This document shows positions 18,024 to 28,000 of a stretch of 54,475 nt of DNA, in pieces. The translations under genes were made by a program, and so were the position numbers. Within the stretch, counting starts at the first letter, position 1. Each line of letters opens with the position of its first letter. Origin of the DNA: Alteromonas halophila (GTDB lineage: Bacteria; Pseudomonadota; Gammaproteobacteria; Enterobacterales; Alteromonadaceae); the NCBI RefSeq assembly GCF_014651815.1, contig NZ_BMXP01000010.1, positions 1 through 54,475 on the forward strand, in the 5' to 3' direction. Under the pieces are notes generated by a model. The model had not been told where the DNA came from and did not search any database. It saw only the letters and a list, made by a program, of their open reading frames with translations.

Positions 18024-18626
18024 ATGCATAATTCTGAACGCACACAATTACGACGCAAGTTACGAGCTGCCAGAAACGCGCTCATCCCGACAGAGCAGCA
18101 GCTGGCGGCACAGGATATCGCGTCGCAGTTAGCGGCCGTACCAGCGGTAAAAACGGCCGGCTCTCTGGCTTTTTATCTATCCAACGATGGTGAAGTCAGC
18201 CTCAGTGAATTTTCAGCTTCACTGCTGGCCGGCGCTTCTTCCCCCCGTCTGGCACTGCCTGTGTTACACCCGTTTTGTCGCGGTCACCTGTTGTTTTTGC
18301 ATTACCACCAACACACCGCAATGACAGAAAACCGCTTTGGGATCCCCGAGCCTTCACTTGACTGTACCGCCGTGGTTCCCGCCCACCAGCTTGACGTAAT
18401 CCTAATGCCGCTGGTCGGCTTTGATAAAGACGGGAACCGTTTAGGCATGGGGGGTGGCTTTTATGATCGTACCCTGGCTAACCGTCACAACTGGCCTGCC
18501 AGCCCCCGTCTTATTGGCATTGCCCACGACTGCCAGCAGGTCGACGCATTACCCGTTGCTGCCTGGGATGTGCCCTTAGACGCCATAGTGACACCCTCTC
18601 AGATTATCGTGCCAAAAGATTCCTGA
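18024..18626 (+). CDS. fau: 5-formyltetrahydrofolate cyclo-ligase
   Basis: It converts 5-formyl-THF to 5,10-methenyl-THF with ATP (YgfA/Fau/MTHFS). I start it at the ATG at 18024 (200 residues, MHNSERTQLRRKLR), which aligns with the family. An in-frame start at 17970 would lie inside the terminator hairpin and is rejected. The N-terminal RRKLRAARNAL, the MPLVGFDKDGNRLGMGGGFYDRTL nucleotide/substrate motif and the GIAHDCQQ end are typical. In E. coli this gene is directly behind 6S RNA; here two salvage genes intervene. Confidence 0.94.
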   Translation: MHNSERTQLRRKLRAARNALIPTEQQLAAQDIASQLAAVPAVKTAGSLAFYLSNDGEVSLSEFSASLLAGASSPRLALPVLHPFCRGHLLFLHYHQHTAMTENRFGIPEPSLDCTAVVPAHQLDVILMPLVGFDKDGNRLGMGGGFYDRTLANRHNWPASPRLIGIAHDCQQVDALPVAAWDVPLDAIVTPSQIIVPKDS

Positions 18627-18908
18627 CGCGCACGCTATTGCCTGCAGGCCTTCCGTCCGGGCAGTGTTGATAGCCATACACACTCTCCTTCGTCGCACGC
18701 GTATCATGAGAACTGGCTATATAATGAAATATGATGCTGCGTGAGTCAGTCAGGCAATCTTTTTCTGATTGAGCCGCGGGTGTCCGTATTGTCCTAAAGC
18801 GGCCCGTCAGCGTCCGTGCATGCGTTTAGGCGGGGAATGCTGACAAATTGTGCTGTATGCAACACAGGCTTTTCGGGTACACTCTGGCTGTCAATTTCAG
18901 GAGTGTTT

Positions 18909-19565
18909 ATGGATCAGAATCAGAAGAAACAGGCGGTGGCACGTGCCGCACTGGCATACGTTGAAACCGATACGGTCATTGGTGTCGGAACGGGCTCAAC
19001 GGTTAACTTTTTTATTGATGCACTTGCTGACATCAAACATAAAATTACGGCAGCGGTATCAAGCTCTGAAGCCTCGACTGAGCGTTTAAAAAAGCTCGGA
19101 ATTGACGTGTTATCGCTTAATGAGGTCGACAGTCTGTCGGTATACGTTGACGGAGCCGATGAGGTGACCGAGCACAAGCACATGATAAAAGGCGGTGGCG
19201 CAGCGCTGACACAGGAAAAAATTGTAGCGGCGGTGGCGAAACGTTTTATCTGTATCGTCGATGACAGCAAACGGGTCCCGGTACTTGGTAAGTTTCCGCT
19301 TCCTATCGAAGTTATTCCAATGGCACGCTCGTATGTCGCCAGGGAACTGGTCAAACTCGGTGGTGATCCGGTATATCGTCAGGGTGTGATCACCGATAAC
19401 GGCAACGTTATTCTGGATGTACATAACCTGGATATTCTTGCACCGCGCGACCTGGAGCAAACACTAAACAATATTCCCGGTGTCGTCAGCAACGGTATCT
19501 TCGCATTACGTGGCGCCGATGTTGTACTCACCGCTTCAGAAAGTGGCGTCGCAACCTTTGACTAA
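18909..19565 (+). CDS. rpiA: Ribose-5-phosphate isomerase A
   Basis: It interconverts ribose-5-phosphate and ribulose-5-phosphate in the non-oxidative pentose phosphate pathway. From the ATG at 18909 the product has 218 residues, as in E. coli (219). The start is supported by AGGAG nine bases upstream; the reading frame extends further upstream without homology. The motifs [27 protein letters not shown] and [12 protein letters not shown] are all present. It lies between fau and serA, the E. coli neighbourhood, and closes the route from the nearby ribokinase to central metabolism. The 280-base gap upstream of it shows no gene. Confidence 0.96.
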   Translation: MDQNQKKQAVARAALAYVETDTVIGVGTGSTVNFFIDALADIKHKITAAVSSSEASTERLKKLGIDVLSLNEVDSLSVYVDGADEVTEHKHMIKGGGAALTQEKIVAAVAKRFICIVDDSKRVPVLGKFPLPIEVIPMARSYVARELVKLGGDPVYRQGVITDNGNVILDVHNLDILAPRDLEQTLNNIPGVVSNGIFALRGADVVLTASESGVATFD

Positions 19566-19680
19566 TTTGCGGGAAGGCGAAAATAGCACTTTTCAGCCTT
19601 CTTTATCTTTGTTACTTTGAACGTATAGACGTCCAGAAGGCCCAAATTAGAGCCAACATTCACAACCGAGATCCAAGTTC

Positions 19681-20910
19681 ATGTCAAAAGTGTCTTTGCC
19701 AAAAGAAAAAATCCGCATTCTGTTGCTGGAAGGTGTTCACCAAAGTGCTGTAGAAACCTTACGGAGCAATGGCTATACCAATATTGAGTACCTCAAAACG
19801 TCGCTACCGGAAGACGAACTGATTGAGAAGGTCAGCGATGCGCATTTCATTGGCATTCGCTCCCGCACCCAACTGACTGAGCGTGTTTTCGCCAGCGCCA
19901 GCAAACTGGTGGCCGTAGGTTGTTTCTGTATTGGTACCAATCAGGTCGATCTGAATGCTGCTGGCCGCCGTGGTATTCCGGTATTCAATGCCCCCTTCTC
20001 CAACACCCGCTCGGTAGCCGAACTGGTACTGGGCCAGATTATCCTGTTGTTGCGGGGGATCCCCAGTAAAAATGCCAAGGCCCACCGCGGTGAATGGGAA
20101 AAGAGCGCAGTTGGCTCGTTTGAAGCGAGGGGTAAAACCCTGGGTATCATTGGGTATGGTCACATTGGTACGCAACTGAGTATTCTGGCCGAGCATCTGG
20201 GTATGCGTGTCCAGTTTTTCGATATTGAAGATAAACTGGTGCTGGGTAATGCCTCTCAGGTTAAAAGCTTATCCCACCTGTTAAGCACCTCTGATGTAGT
20301 AACCTTGCATGTGCCGGAGACCCCGCAAACGCAGAATATGATTGATGCAAAAGCACTCGAGCAAATGCAGCCCGGCAGTATACTGATTAATGCCTCGCGC
20401 GGCACGGTAATCGACATACCGGCGCTGGCTGCATCCATTGACAGTGGTCACCTGCGTGGGGCAGCCATTGATGTCTTCCCGGTTGAACCGAAGTCTAACA
20501 GTGAGGAGTTTCAGTCGGAATTACGCGGCCTGGATAACGTGATTTTGACCCCTCATGTAGGTGGGAGTACGCAGGAAGCGCAGGAAAACATAGGGATCGA
20601 GGTGGCAGGAAAGCTCGCCAAGTACAGCGATAATGGCTCGACGCTGTCTGCGGTTAACTTCCCAGAAGTATCGCTGCCTGAACATACCGACCGCTCACGT
20701 CTGCTGCACATTCATGAAAACCGGCCGGGTATGCTTACTCAGATTAACCATGCCTTTGCTGATCAGGGCATCAACATTGAAGCCCAGTATCTGCAAACCA
20801 AAGGCGATGTGGGTTATGTTGTGGTCGACGTAGAAGCCGACCGCGCCTATGATGCCCTTGACCAGCTACAGAAAATCGACGGCACCATCAAGACCCGTAT
20901 CCTGCATTAG
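19681..20910 (+). CDS. serA: D-3-phosphoglycerate dehydrogenase
   Basis: First enzyme of serine biosynthesis. The product is 409 residues against 410 in E. coli. The NAD-binding motif GIIGYGHIGTQLSIL is near residue 157. The catalytic region includes NASRGTVIDIPAL and LTPHVGGSTQEAQENI. The C-terminal ACT domain (HIHENRPGMLTQIN, from about residue 340) is the regulatory site for serine feedback. Serine made here feeds glycine and one-carbon metabolism together with the gcv genes at the start of the window. A clear terminator follows. Confidence 0.97.
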   Translation: MSKVSLPKEKIRILLLEGVHQSAVETLRSNGYTNIEYLKTSLPEDELIEKVSDAHFIGIRSRTQLTERVFASASKLVAVGCFCIGTNQVDLNAAGRRGIPVFNAPFSNTRSVAELVLGQIILLLRGIPSKNAKAHRGEWEKSAVGSFEARGKTLGIIGYGHIGTQLSILAEHLGMRVQFFDIEDKLVLGNASQVKSLSHLLSTSDVVTLHVPETPQTQNMIDAKALEQMQPGSILINASRGTVIDIPALAASIDSGHLRGAAIDVFPVEPKSNSEEFQSELRGLDNVILTPHVGGSTQEAQENIGIEVAGKLAKYSDNGSTLSAVNFPEVSLPEHTDRSRLLHIHENRPGMLTQINHAFADQGINIEAQYLQTKGDVGYVVVDVEADRAYDALDQLQKIDGTIKTRILH

Positions 20911-20944
20911 TGGTGTGGTGCATCACAGCACCCCATTCAGCACC

Positions 20945-20973
20945 AAAAAAGGCACGCCTACCGGCGTGCCTTA
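20945..20973. terminator. Intrinsic terminator after serA
   Basis: GGCACGCC (20951-20958) and GGCGTGCC (20963-20970) form an 8-bp stem with a 4-base loop. An A-run precedes it and a T-rich stretch follows. It separates serA from the convergent DUF481 gene and may act on both strands. Confidence 0.8.
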
Positions 20974-21022
20974 TTATTATCTATGCTCGTCAGACACAAC
21001 AGTCCGACAGCCTGTACCTGGT

Positions 21023-21781
21023 TTAGAAGAAGTTATATACCAGCGTTACAGCCGTCTCTGTGTCCAGCTTTTCGATACCGGGCGCTACGTTTGAGTTGTG
21101 ATCCAGTTTTACGGATACCTTCATGGACAGGTTACCACTGATTGTCGCTGTCAGTGCACTCTCCGCCCGGGATTTGGTATTTTCAGAGCCCACTTCAGTA
21201 CTCAGCGTCTGAGTGAACTTTGCAGTCTCAGAAATGCGCCAGCTATATGCCGCAGATGCACGCACAATTAACCCGTTAAGCTCTTCGCCGTCCTGTGTTT
21301 CCCGAAACGCATAACCCGGACCGAGTGAATATTCAAAGGTCTGTGTTTTTGTCTCAAGTACTTTTTGGTTCCAACCCGCAGCGATAGTTGCCTGATAATC
21401 ATAGTTACTAAGGCGGTCGTCTTCATACGAGGCGAAACCGAACAAACGGTGATCGGGATTATCCAGCTTGTAATTACCCTGCGCAGAGGAGAAGAATTTC
21501 TGCGCGGAGGTACGCTCAACTTCTTCACCGTCTATTTCCACGGTCTCTTTTTTGTACAAGCCTTCGACAATATAATCATTGCTCCAGTTCTCAAGCTCCT
21601 GATGCGCTGTCAGTCCTGCCGAGGCGGAGGTCGTTTCCGTGTTCCCGGTAGTAAATATAAAGCCCAGCTCACCTTCCATCGTAAAAGGTTTCTGTTCTTC
21701 TTCCTGTGCCATCACCGGCGATGACAACAATGCTGTGGCCGACACAACCAGTGCGGGCGTCACAAAAAACGATGTTTTCAT
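21023..21781 (-). CDS. DUF481 outer-membrane beta-barrel protein
   Basis: A 252-residue secreted protein with a Sec signal peptide (cleavage near PVMAQE, about residue 25) and a DUF481/YdiY-like barrel. The mature start reads GELGFIFTTGNTET. Alternating strands end in LVYNFF, a C-terminal phenylalanine as needed for BAM insertion. Family members are salt-induced or poorly characterised outer-membrane proteins; no substrate is known. A paralogue follows the same plan immediately upstream on the same strand. The gap of 144 bases between the two could hold a promoter for this one. Confidence 0.87.
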   Translation of the reverse strand: MKTSFFVTPALVVSATALLSSPVMAQEEEQKPFTMEGELGFIFTTGNTETTSASAGLTAHQELENWSNDYIVEGLYKKETVEIDGEEVERTSAQKFFSSAQGNYKLDNPDHRLFGFASYEDDRLSNYDYQATIAAGWNQKVLETKTQTFEYSLGPGYAFRETQDGEELNGLIVRASAAYSWRISETAKFTQTLSTEVGSENTKSRAESALTATISGNLSMKVSVKLDHNSNVAPGIEKLDTETAVTLVYNFF

Positions 21782-21925
21782 AAATTTTCCTAATTTACTG
21801 AGCCAAAAATAACCTGCGAGATCACACAGGGCGCATAGAATACGACGCTATACTACCTGCCAATAGCGCGCAATCAAGCGTCAGGGCTGAATTTCGGCAA
21901 TTTTTTTGTACCCCGGTAAAGCAGA

Positions 21926-22726
21926 TCAGAAAAACTGATATACCAGGGTAACTGAGGTTTCCGTATTCAATGAGGCATTCGCATCTGCAGCATCTGTCTC
22001 ATGGTTCAGGATCAGTGACAGTTTTAAGGCCAGGGAACCAAAAATACTGGCAGACAATGACGTTTCTGATCTGGACTTCACATTTTCAGTACCAGCCTCA
22101 GTACTGACGAACTGACGAAACTTAGCCCCCGTGCTCCAGTTATATCTGTACTCGGCAGAGGCCCTTACAATGAAACCACTATTCACTGACGACATGGTGT
22201 TAGTTTCGGCCTCAATAAACGAGTAACCGGGTCCGACACTGTAGCGAAATTTGCTGTTTTCATCAGACCAGAGCCGCTGCGACCAGCCGCCGGCAAGCGA
22301 TGCCCGGTAGGCATATCCGTTAAAGCGATCGTCTTCATAATCGCCGTAAAGAAATAATCGTCGGTCAGCCTGCTTCAGCTTATAGTCAAATTGTGCATTA
22401 GCAAAAAAGCGCTGTGCGGTGACTTCACGACTGCTGTCGGCGACATCACTCTCTTTGTACAGCATTTCTGCATTATAGTGGTTGCTCCAGTTCAGCGTTT
22501 CGTGCTCAGACGTTACTGCCGCTTTCAGCGACGCCGCTGAAGTGTTGCCGGTAGCAACCAGCACACCCAACTCACCATCGAGCGTAAAGTGAGGCACCGG
22601 GTTTTCCTCATCCTGATCAAGCTCAGCGTGATACAGCGTTTGAATCAAATCCTGTGCCGCAGATACCTGGCCACTTACCAGCAACAAAGCAAGTACCAGC
22701 CCGCGAAAAACATGGGTAGTTTGCAT
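21926..22726 (-). CDS. DUF481 outer-membrane beta-barrel protein, tandem paralogue
   Basis: A 266-residue paralogue of the gene at 21023-21781. It has a signal peptide ending near QVSAAQ, a shared core (GELGVLVATGNTSAAS, NWSNHYNAEMLYKES, AQRFFANAQFDYKL) and a C-terminal LVYQFF. Between the signal peptide and the barrel it has a short extra acidic segment (QDEENPVPHF) not matched in the partner. The two genes are in tandem and clearly arose by duplication, but have diverged enough that they may differ in function or expression. It could be a passive channel or a structural protein; nothing more specific can be supported. Confidence 0.86.
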   Translation of the reverse strand: MQTTHVFRGLVLALLLVSGQVSAAQDLIQTLYHAELDQDEENPVPHFTLDGELGVLVATGNTSAASLKAAVTSEHETLNWSNHYNAEMLYKESDVADSSREVTAQRFFANAQFDYKLKQADRRLFLYGDYEDDRFNGYAYRASLAGGWSQRLWSDENSKFRYSVGPGYSFIEAETNTMSSVNSGFIVRASAEYRYNWSTGAKFRQFVSTEAGTENVKSRSETSLSASIFGSLALKLSLILNHETDAADANASLNTETSVTLVYQFF

Positions 22727-22807
22727 AGGTATATCAATTATTTTTAGCGCAACGTTACCGGGCCGATGGTCTCATCGGATACTGAGAGTCAGTTATAAAC
22801 TGCGCGC

Positions 22808-23629
22808 CTAATGTATTAGCGCAGACAGCCGCGCGGCCTCCTTGCTGGCAAACTCTACAGCACTTCCCAGGGTTTCCCCTTCTATTTTTAGATTTCTCGC
22901 CACTTGTGCCGGAAAGATATCAACATCCAGCGTGGTGACTTTTTGTTCTTTTAGGGTAATGCGCCGGGCACACTCAAGCACAGAGATATCGGTATCAGAC
23001 GCCGCCTTACCGGTTTCATACAGATGTTTTACCGGGTAATACAAAGGCAACGGCAACCGCCAGCGCTCCAATATAGTACCGGTACAGGCTGCAAACGTAA
23101 AATCAAAGTGTTTCAGTTGTTTTTCTTCTGGCATCAGCGCGTCGTCATCGGACACATACTCTGCATAGGCATGGGGATCATGGCAGGCCACCACCGGTTC
23201 GCTTAAATCCAGCAATATACCGATAACAAAAAAACGCTCATTACCACGAATTCCCGCCTGTTTTGCCAGATAACGGGCGACCAGACCACGATAGACCGAA
23301 ATCTGCCAGTGTTTGTCACTGTCAATTAAGGCTGAGTTGAATTGCCGGAAGGCGCTGGTGGCGGTCTCAGCAACTACCAGGTTATACAAAGCCTCCCCTC
23401 CAATGACATTGACGGCCTTGGCAATAGAGTCAATTTGCGAGGGAAACCTGAACAGTGCACTGTTAGCCAGTTTGAGTACTTTCGCCGTTAGCGAGGGGTC
23501 GACACTGATAAACGTGGCAATATCATTCGCGTCGCTGCGGGGATCATCCAGCACATCACGGATCCGCAAGCAGACATCAGGCAGCGTAAAAGACTTAGCT
23601 GCAACATTAACGAATTTGTCCATCGACAT
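22808..23629 (-). CDS. HDOD domain protein
   Basis: A 273-residue single-domain HDOD protein. The N-terminal VNVAAKSFTLPDVCLRIRDVLDDP and VDPSLTAKVLKLANSALFRFP are diagnostic of the family. HDOD domains resemble HD phosphohydrolases but lack their catalytic residues. They act in signalling or regulation in two-component and cyclic-di-GMP networks. There is no attached receiver, GGDEF or EAL domain here, so the partner is unknown. The ORF is monocistronic as far as can be seen, with 222 bases upstream and no gene there. Confidence 0.85.
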   Translation of the reverse strand: MSMDKFVNVAAKSFTLPDVCLRIRDVLDDPRSDANDIATFISVDPSLTAKVLKLANSALFRFPSQIDSIAKAVNVIGGEALYNLVVAETATSAFRQFNSALIDSDKHWQISVYRGLVARYLAKQAGIRGNERFFVIGILLDLSEPVVACHDPHAYAEYVSDDDALMPEEKQLKHFDFTFAACTGTILERWRLPLPLYYPVKHLYETGKAASDTDISVLECARRITLKEQKVTTLDVDIFPAQVARNLKIEGETLGSAVEFASKEAARLSALIH

Positions 23630-23852
23630 AGTAGATCATCCACTCGCTTCTATTGGGCGCTCATTATAACAAGCAGTATTTTTTTCTCAGCCTGAAATAC
23701 GCTCGTCAGGCATGCATTTTTATACCTGTGATGATCGTTTGTCCTCGCACTAAAGAAACACGTTCTTACCAAAGAACGACAGCCGTTGTCCGTGAAACCT
23801 GCGTTGCGACTGCGCACGTCAGGACGCGCCGAGAGCGATAAGCTTACTCGCA

Positions 23853-24146
23853 TCATCCCTCGTTATCGGTACCGTGAAACAGATCCTGCTGCTGAGGCTT
23901 ATATGCTACCGTGGGTTCATCGGCCTGACGTTGTCTGCGCTGTGCCTGCATTTTACGGCGGTGACAGGCACCAACAATCTGTCGCCGGGTCGCATCGTCT
24001 ACTTTCAGCCAGTAAAGCCGCTCTTCACGGCTTCGGTAGCACCCTTTACAAAACCCTCGCGGCCCTGCTTCGCATACACCAATACACGGGCTGGGCACCT
24101 CAAAAAATTCGAGTTGCGTGCTTGTTTGGGGATCATCAGCACTCAT
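23853..24146 (-). CDS. DUF1289 domain protein (small cysteine-rich)
   Basis: A 97-residue protein started at the ATG at 24146 (MSADDPQTST). The frame continues upstream, but that extension looks non-coding. The DUF1289 core is PCIGVCEAGPRGFCKGCYRS, with four cysteines (C-x3-C-x7-C-x2-C) suggesting metal binding, followed by the EERLYWLKVDD helix. The C-terminal tail is basic and glutamine-rich, then hydrophilic. The function of DUF1289 proteins is unknown. It shares strand with the SIMPL-domain gene 64 bases upstream and could be co-transcribed with it. Confidence 0.82.
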   Translation of the reverse strand: MSADDPQTSTQLEFFEVPSPCIGVCEAGPRGFCKGCYRSREERLYWLKVDDATRRQIVGACHRRKMQAQRRQRQADEPTVAYKPQQQDLFHGTDNEG

Positions 24147-24210
24147 ATCTGGGTTAAATACAACGCAGTCGTTCGATAGTAGACAAACTATAGCATTCTT
24201 ATCACGCGGG

Positions 24211-24921
24211 TTAATCCACCAGCGTGTAATCAATGGTAGAAACCACGCGCACACGTTTAATATGCGGATGATGCGCATCGCGGCTACTTATACTGAACTG
24301 CCCCTGATTTGCCCGTTTAATTTTTCCTAAGGTGCTGTTTGAATCGCTGGCGAATTTTTCAGCAACCTCTCTGGCATTGACTGTGGCCTCCTCAATCATT
24401 TCTGGCTTTACCTCATTGAGGCGAGTGAACACAAACTCTGGGCGCGACTGATAGCGCTGGTCAGTCAGCACCACGCCATCGCGCACCAGACTGGCAATAT
24501 CGTTCATCACGCCGGTCACTTTCTCTACGTTCTCTGAATATACCGTGACTGTTTGAGTAGCACTGTAGCGAAACTCAGCCCGCGGTCCGCCGCCATATTG
24601 CTGTGCAGCCTTGTCGGTAATTTCCGGGCGGCCAATGGTAATGGTGTCAGCAGCAATACCGGCCTGGGTAAGAAAATCTTTCACTTTCCCGGCATTGTCG
24701 GCTACACGGTCGTACAGTTTTGGTAAATCATTGCCCGCCTCGATAAACGCAATAGGCCAGATCACCCGGTCAGCGGTGTATTCACGCTCAGACAACCCTT
24801 TCACGGTCACAACCCGATCCCAGGTCTTGAAGGTAATCAGAGCCTGTCCTAGTTGTGCCCCCAACCCCAGCAGGCCTGCACTGATCCCTAATGCCAGAAT
24901 GACTGCCACTGCTTTATTCAT
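24211..24921 (-). CDS. SIMPL-domain (DUF541) periplasmic protein
   Basis: A 236-residue protein with an N-terminal signal or membrane anchor (residues about 5-28), then a SIMPL/DUF541 domain. Recognisable parts are VVTVKGLSEREYTADRVIWPI and a C-terminal SSRDAHHPHIKRVRVVSTIDY. Homologues such as E. coli YggE are linked to oxidative stress tolerance, but the molecular activity is unknown. It sits between the RND efflux operon and the DUF1289 gene, all on the minus strand. A terminator upstream at 25037 separates it from the pump genes, so it probably has its own promoter. Confidence 0.88.
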   Translation of the reverse strand: MNKAVAVILALGISAGLLGLGAQLGQALITFKTWDRVVTVKGLSEREYTADRVIWPIAFIEAGNDLPKLYDRVADNAGKVKDFLTQAGIAADTITIGRPEITDKAAQQYGGGPRAEFRYSATQTVTVYSENVEKVTGVMNDIASLVRDGVVLTDQRYQSRPEFVFTRLNEVKPEMIEEATVNAREVAEKFASDSNSTLGKIKRANQGQFSISSRDAHHPHIKRVRVVSTIDYTLVD

Positions 24922-25029
24922 AATGTAACTCCGTCCTGATTGATTAACGATTGACGCGTTAGGGATAGATTAGCGCAGTTTAGGTATGACAGGGTGGCAA
25001 TTCACGAATGGATTATGACGAATTAAGAC

Positions 25030-25057
25030 AAAAAAAGGCCGCTCGGAGAGAGCGGCC
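25030..25057 (-). terminator. Intrinsic terminator of the RND efflux operon
   Basis: GGCCGCTC (25037-25044) and GAGCGGCC (25050-25057) form an 8-bp stem with a 5-base loop. On the minus strand it is followed by a U-run (the A-run 25030-25036). It lies 28 bases after the pump gene stop. Confidence 0.85.
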
Positions 25058-25084
25058 AAAAATGCCCCTTTTTCAGCACAGGGG

Positions 25085-28000
25085 CTACGCTTGGGTAGTT
25101 GGTTGTCGCGGCTTGTTGCGCGCCATTAATACATAAAAGACCGGTGTCAGAATAAGCCCGAACAAGGTTACACCAATCATTCCTGAAAATACGGCAACGC
25201 CCATGGCCTGGCGCATCTCAGCACCGGCCCCAGTAGAAATCACCATCGGTAATACGCCCATAATAAAGGCGATGGAGGTCATCAGGATTGGACGCAGACG
25301 TAATCGGCTGGCCTGTTTAATGGCGGTAATTTTATCCATACCTGACTCCTGCAGTTCTTTGGCAAATTCCACTATCAGGATGGCATTTTTGGTTGCAAGC
25401 CCGACCAGCACAATCAACCCTATCTGGGTAAAGATGTTGTTGTCGCCGCCATATACCCATACACCAATCAGCGCGCTTAACAGTGTCATAGGCACAATCA
25501 GGATAATTGCCAGCGGTAACCGCAGACTCTCGTATTGCGCCGCCAGTACCAAAAACACCAGTAACACAACTAACGGGAAGATAAAGGCAGACGCGTTACC
25601 GGCCAGAATTTGCTGGTAGGTCAGTTCTGTCCACTCATAGGTCATACCGGTCGGCAATGTTTCCTTGAGGATTTGCTCAATCGCCGCTTTAGCCTGATCA
25701 GAGCTATAGCCGGCAGCCGGGGCACCGTTAACTTCTGCGGTGATATAACCGTTATAATGCATAACCCGATCAGGCCCGGCGCTGTGCTGGACATCCACAA
25801 ACGATCCTAACGGAATCATCTGGCCCTGCGCATTGCGAACCTTGAACTGGCTGATATCCTGTCGCTGTTGACGGAACGGCGCATCGGCCTGTACGTTGAC
25901 CTGATAGGTGCGGCCAAACAGGTTAAAGTCATTCACATATACCGAGCCCAGATAGGCCTGCATAGTGCTAAACAGCGTATCAATGCCAACTCCCTGACTA
26001 ATTGCTTTTTCGCGATCAACATCTACATCCAGTTGCGGTACGTTGACAGTAAAGCTGGTGAAACTGTCAGTCAGAGCCGGATGTGCCCAGGCTTTCTGTA
26101 TCACCTCTTGTGTTGCCTTTTCCAGTTCGGCAAAGCCAAGGTTACCGCGGTCCTGAATTTGCAGCCGGAATCCGCCAATGGTTCCCAGACCTAGCACCGG
26201 CGGCGGGGGAAATATCGCCACATAAGCCCCTTTTATCGAGGCAAACTGCTGATTCAGCTGACCGGCAATCGCGCCGGCAGATAAGTCAGGTGACTGACGC
26301 TCAGCAAAGGGTTTGAGTGACGTAAACAACACACCGGAACTGGGACTGTTAGTAAAGCCGTTAATATTCAGGCCTGGAAATGCAACCGCATCAGACACCC
26401 CCGGATGCTCCATGGCAATACGGGACATTTCACGTACCACCTCTTCAGTCCTGTCCAGTGACGCCGCATTAGGCAGTTGCGCAAACGCTACCAGATACAT
26501 TTTGTCCTGAGAGGGCACATAACCGGTAGGCGTTGAATTAAACTGAAACGCTGTTAACCCTAACAGCCCTGCATAAAGCACCATCACAATACCGCTCTTT
26601 CTGACGAGCCCCCCTACGGCGCCCGTATAACGGTCTGATGCCCGATCAAACAGTCTGTTGAACGGCGTGAACAGCCAGCGCCCAAAGAGCCGGTCCATGG
26701 CCCTTGTCAGCCAGTCATTCGCCTTGCCGTGTGGCTTAAGTAACAACGCAGACAGGGCCGGACTCAAGGTTAACGAGTTGATGGCAGAAATGACGGTGGA
26801 AATGGTAATGGTCAGTGCAAACTGCTTATAGAACTGCCCTGTCAGTCCGGACATGAAGGCCGTGGGGATAAACACCGCCGCCAGCACCAACGTAGTGGCA
26901 ATGATCGGACCGGTCACCTCTTTCATCGCCTGCACGGTAGCCTCGACCGGTGACTTACCCTCAGCAATATTACGCTCCACATTTTCCACGACCACAATGG
27001 CATCATCGACCACGATCCCGATGGCCAGTACCAGGCCAAAGAGTGACAAGGCGTTAAGCGAAAAGCCCATCAGTTGCATAAAGGCAAAGGTACCCACCAA
27101 TGATACAGGTACTGCTACCAGCGGGATAATCGACGCCCGCCAGGTTTGCAAAAACAGCACCACCACCAGCACAACCAGCAGTACCGCTTCTAACAGGGTG
27201 TTTACTACTGCTTTGATTGAACCACGCACAAAGACCGTGGGATCGTACACAATGTCGTAATCCAGACCTTCCGGAAATGCCGCTTTTAATGACTGCATGC
27301 GGGCCCGGACATCTTCTGAAATCTGTATGGCATTAGAGCCTGGCGCCTGAAAAATTGGCAAGGCGGCGGCAGGATTGTTATTAAGCAACGAGCGCAGCGC
27401 ATACTGATCAGCGCCCAGCTCAACCCTTGCGACATCTTTAAGCCGGGTTATCTCACCGTTTGCACCGGTTTTAACCACAATATTTTCAAATTCCTGCTGA
27501 TCAGCCAGTCTGCCGCGCACATTAATGAGTAGCTGAAAATCACTGCCACCAGTAGGCTGTGCGCCCAGACTTCCCGCAGCAGCCTGCTGATTCTGACTGC
27601 GTATGGCACTGACCACATCCTGTGGATTCATTTTAAGCTCGGCCAGCTTATTAGGGTCCAGCCACACCCGCATGCTGAACTCGCCTGCACCAAACTGACG
27701 AACCTGCCCGACCCCTTCAATACGCGCCAGCTCGTCTTTCACATACTGATCGGCATAGTTCGCCAGGTACAGCATGTCGTAACGCTCATCCGGGGAGGTC
27801 AGGTGCACCACCATAGTCAGGTTAGGTGAGGATTTTTCGGTCACTATGCCTAATCGCTGTACTTCCTGAGGCAAGCGCGGCGTCGCCCGGTTCACCCGGT
27901 TTTGTACCAGCGTGGTCGCCTCGTCCGGATCGGTGCCGATAGCAAAGGTAATGGTCAGCGTCATTCTGCCATCCGCAGTTGCCTGCGAGGACATATACAG

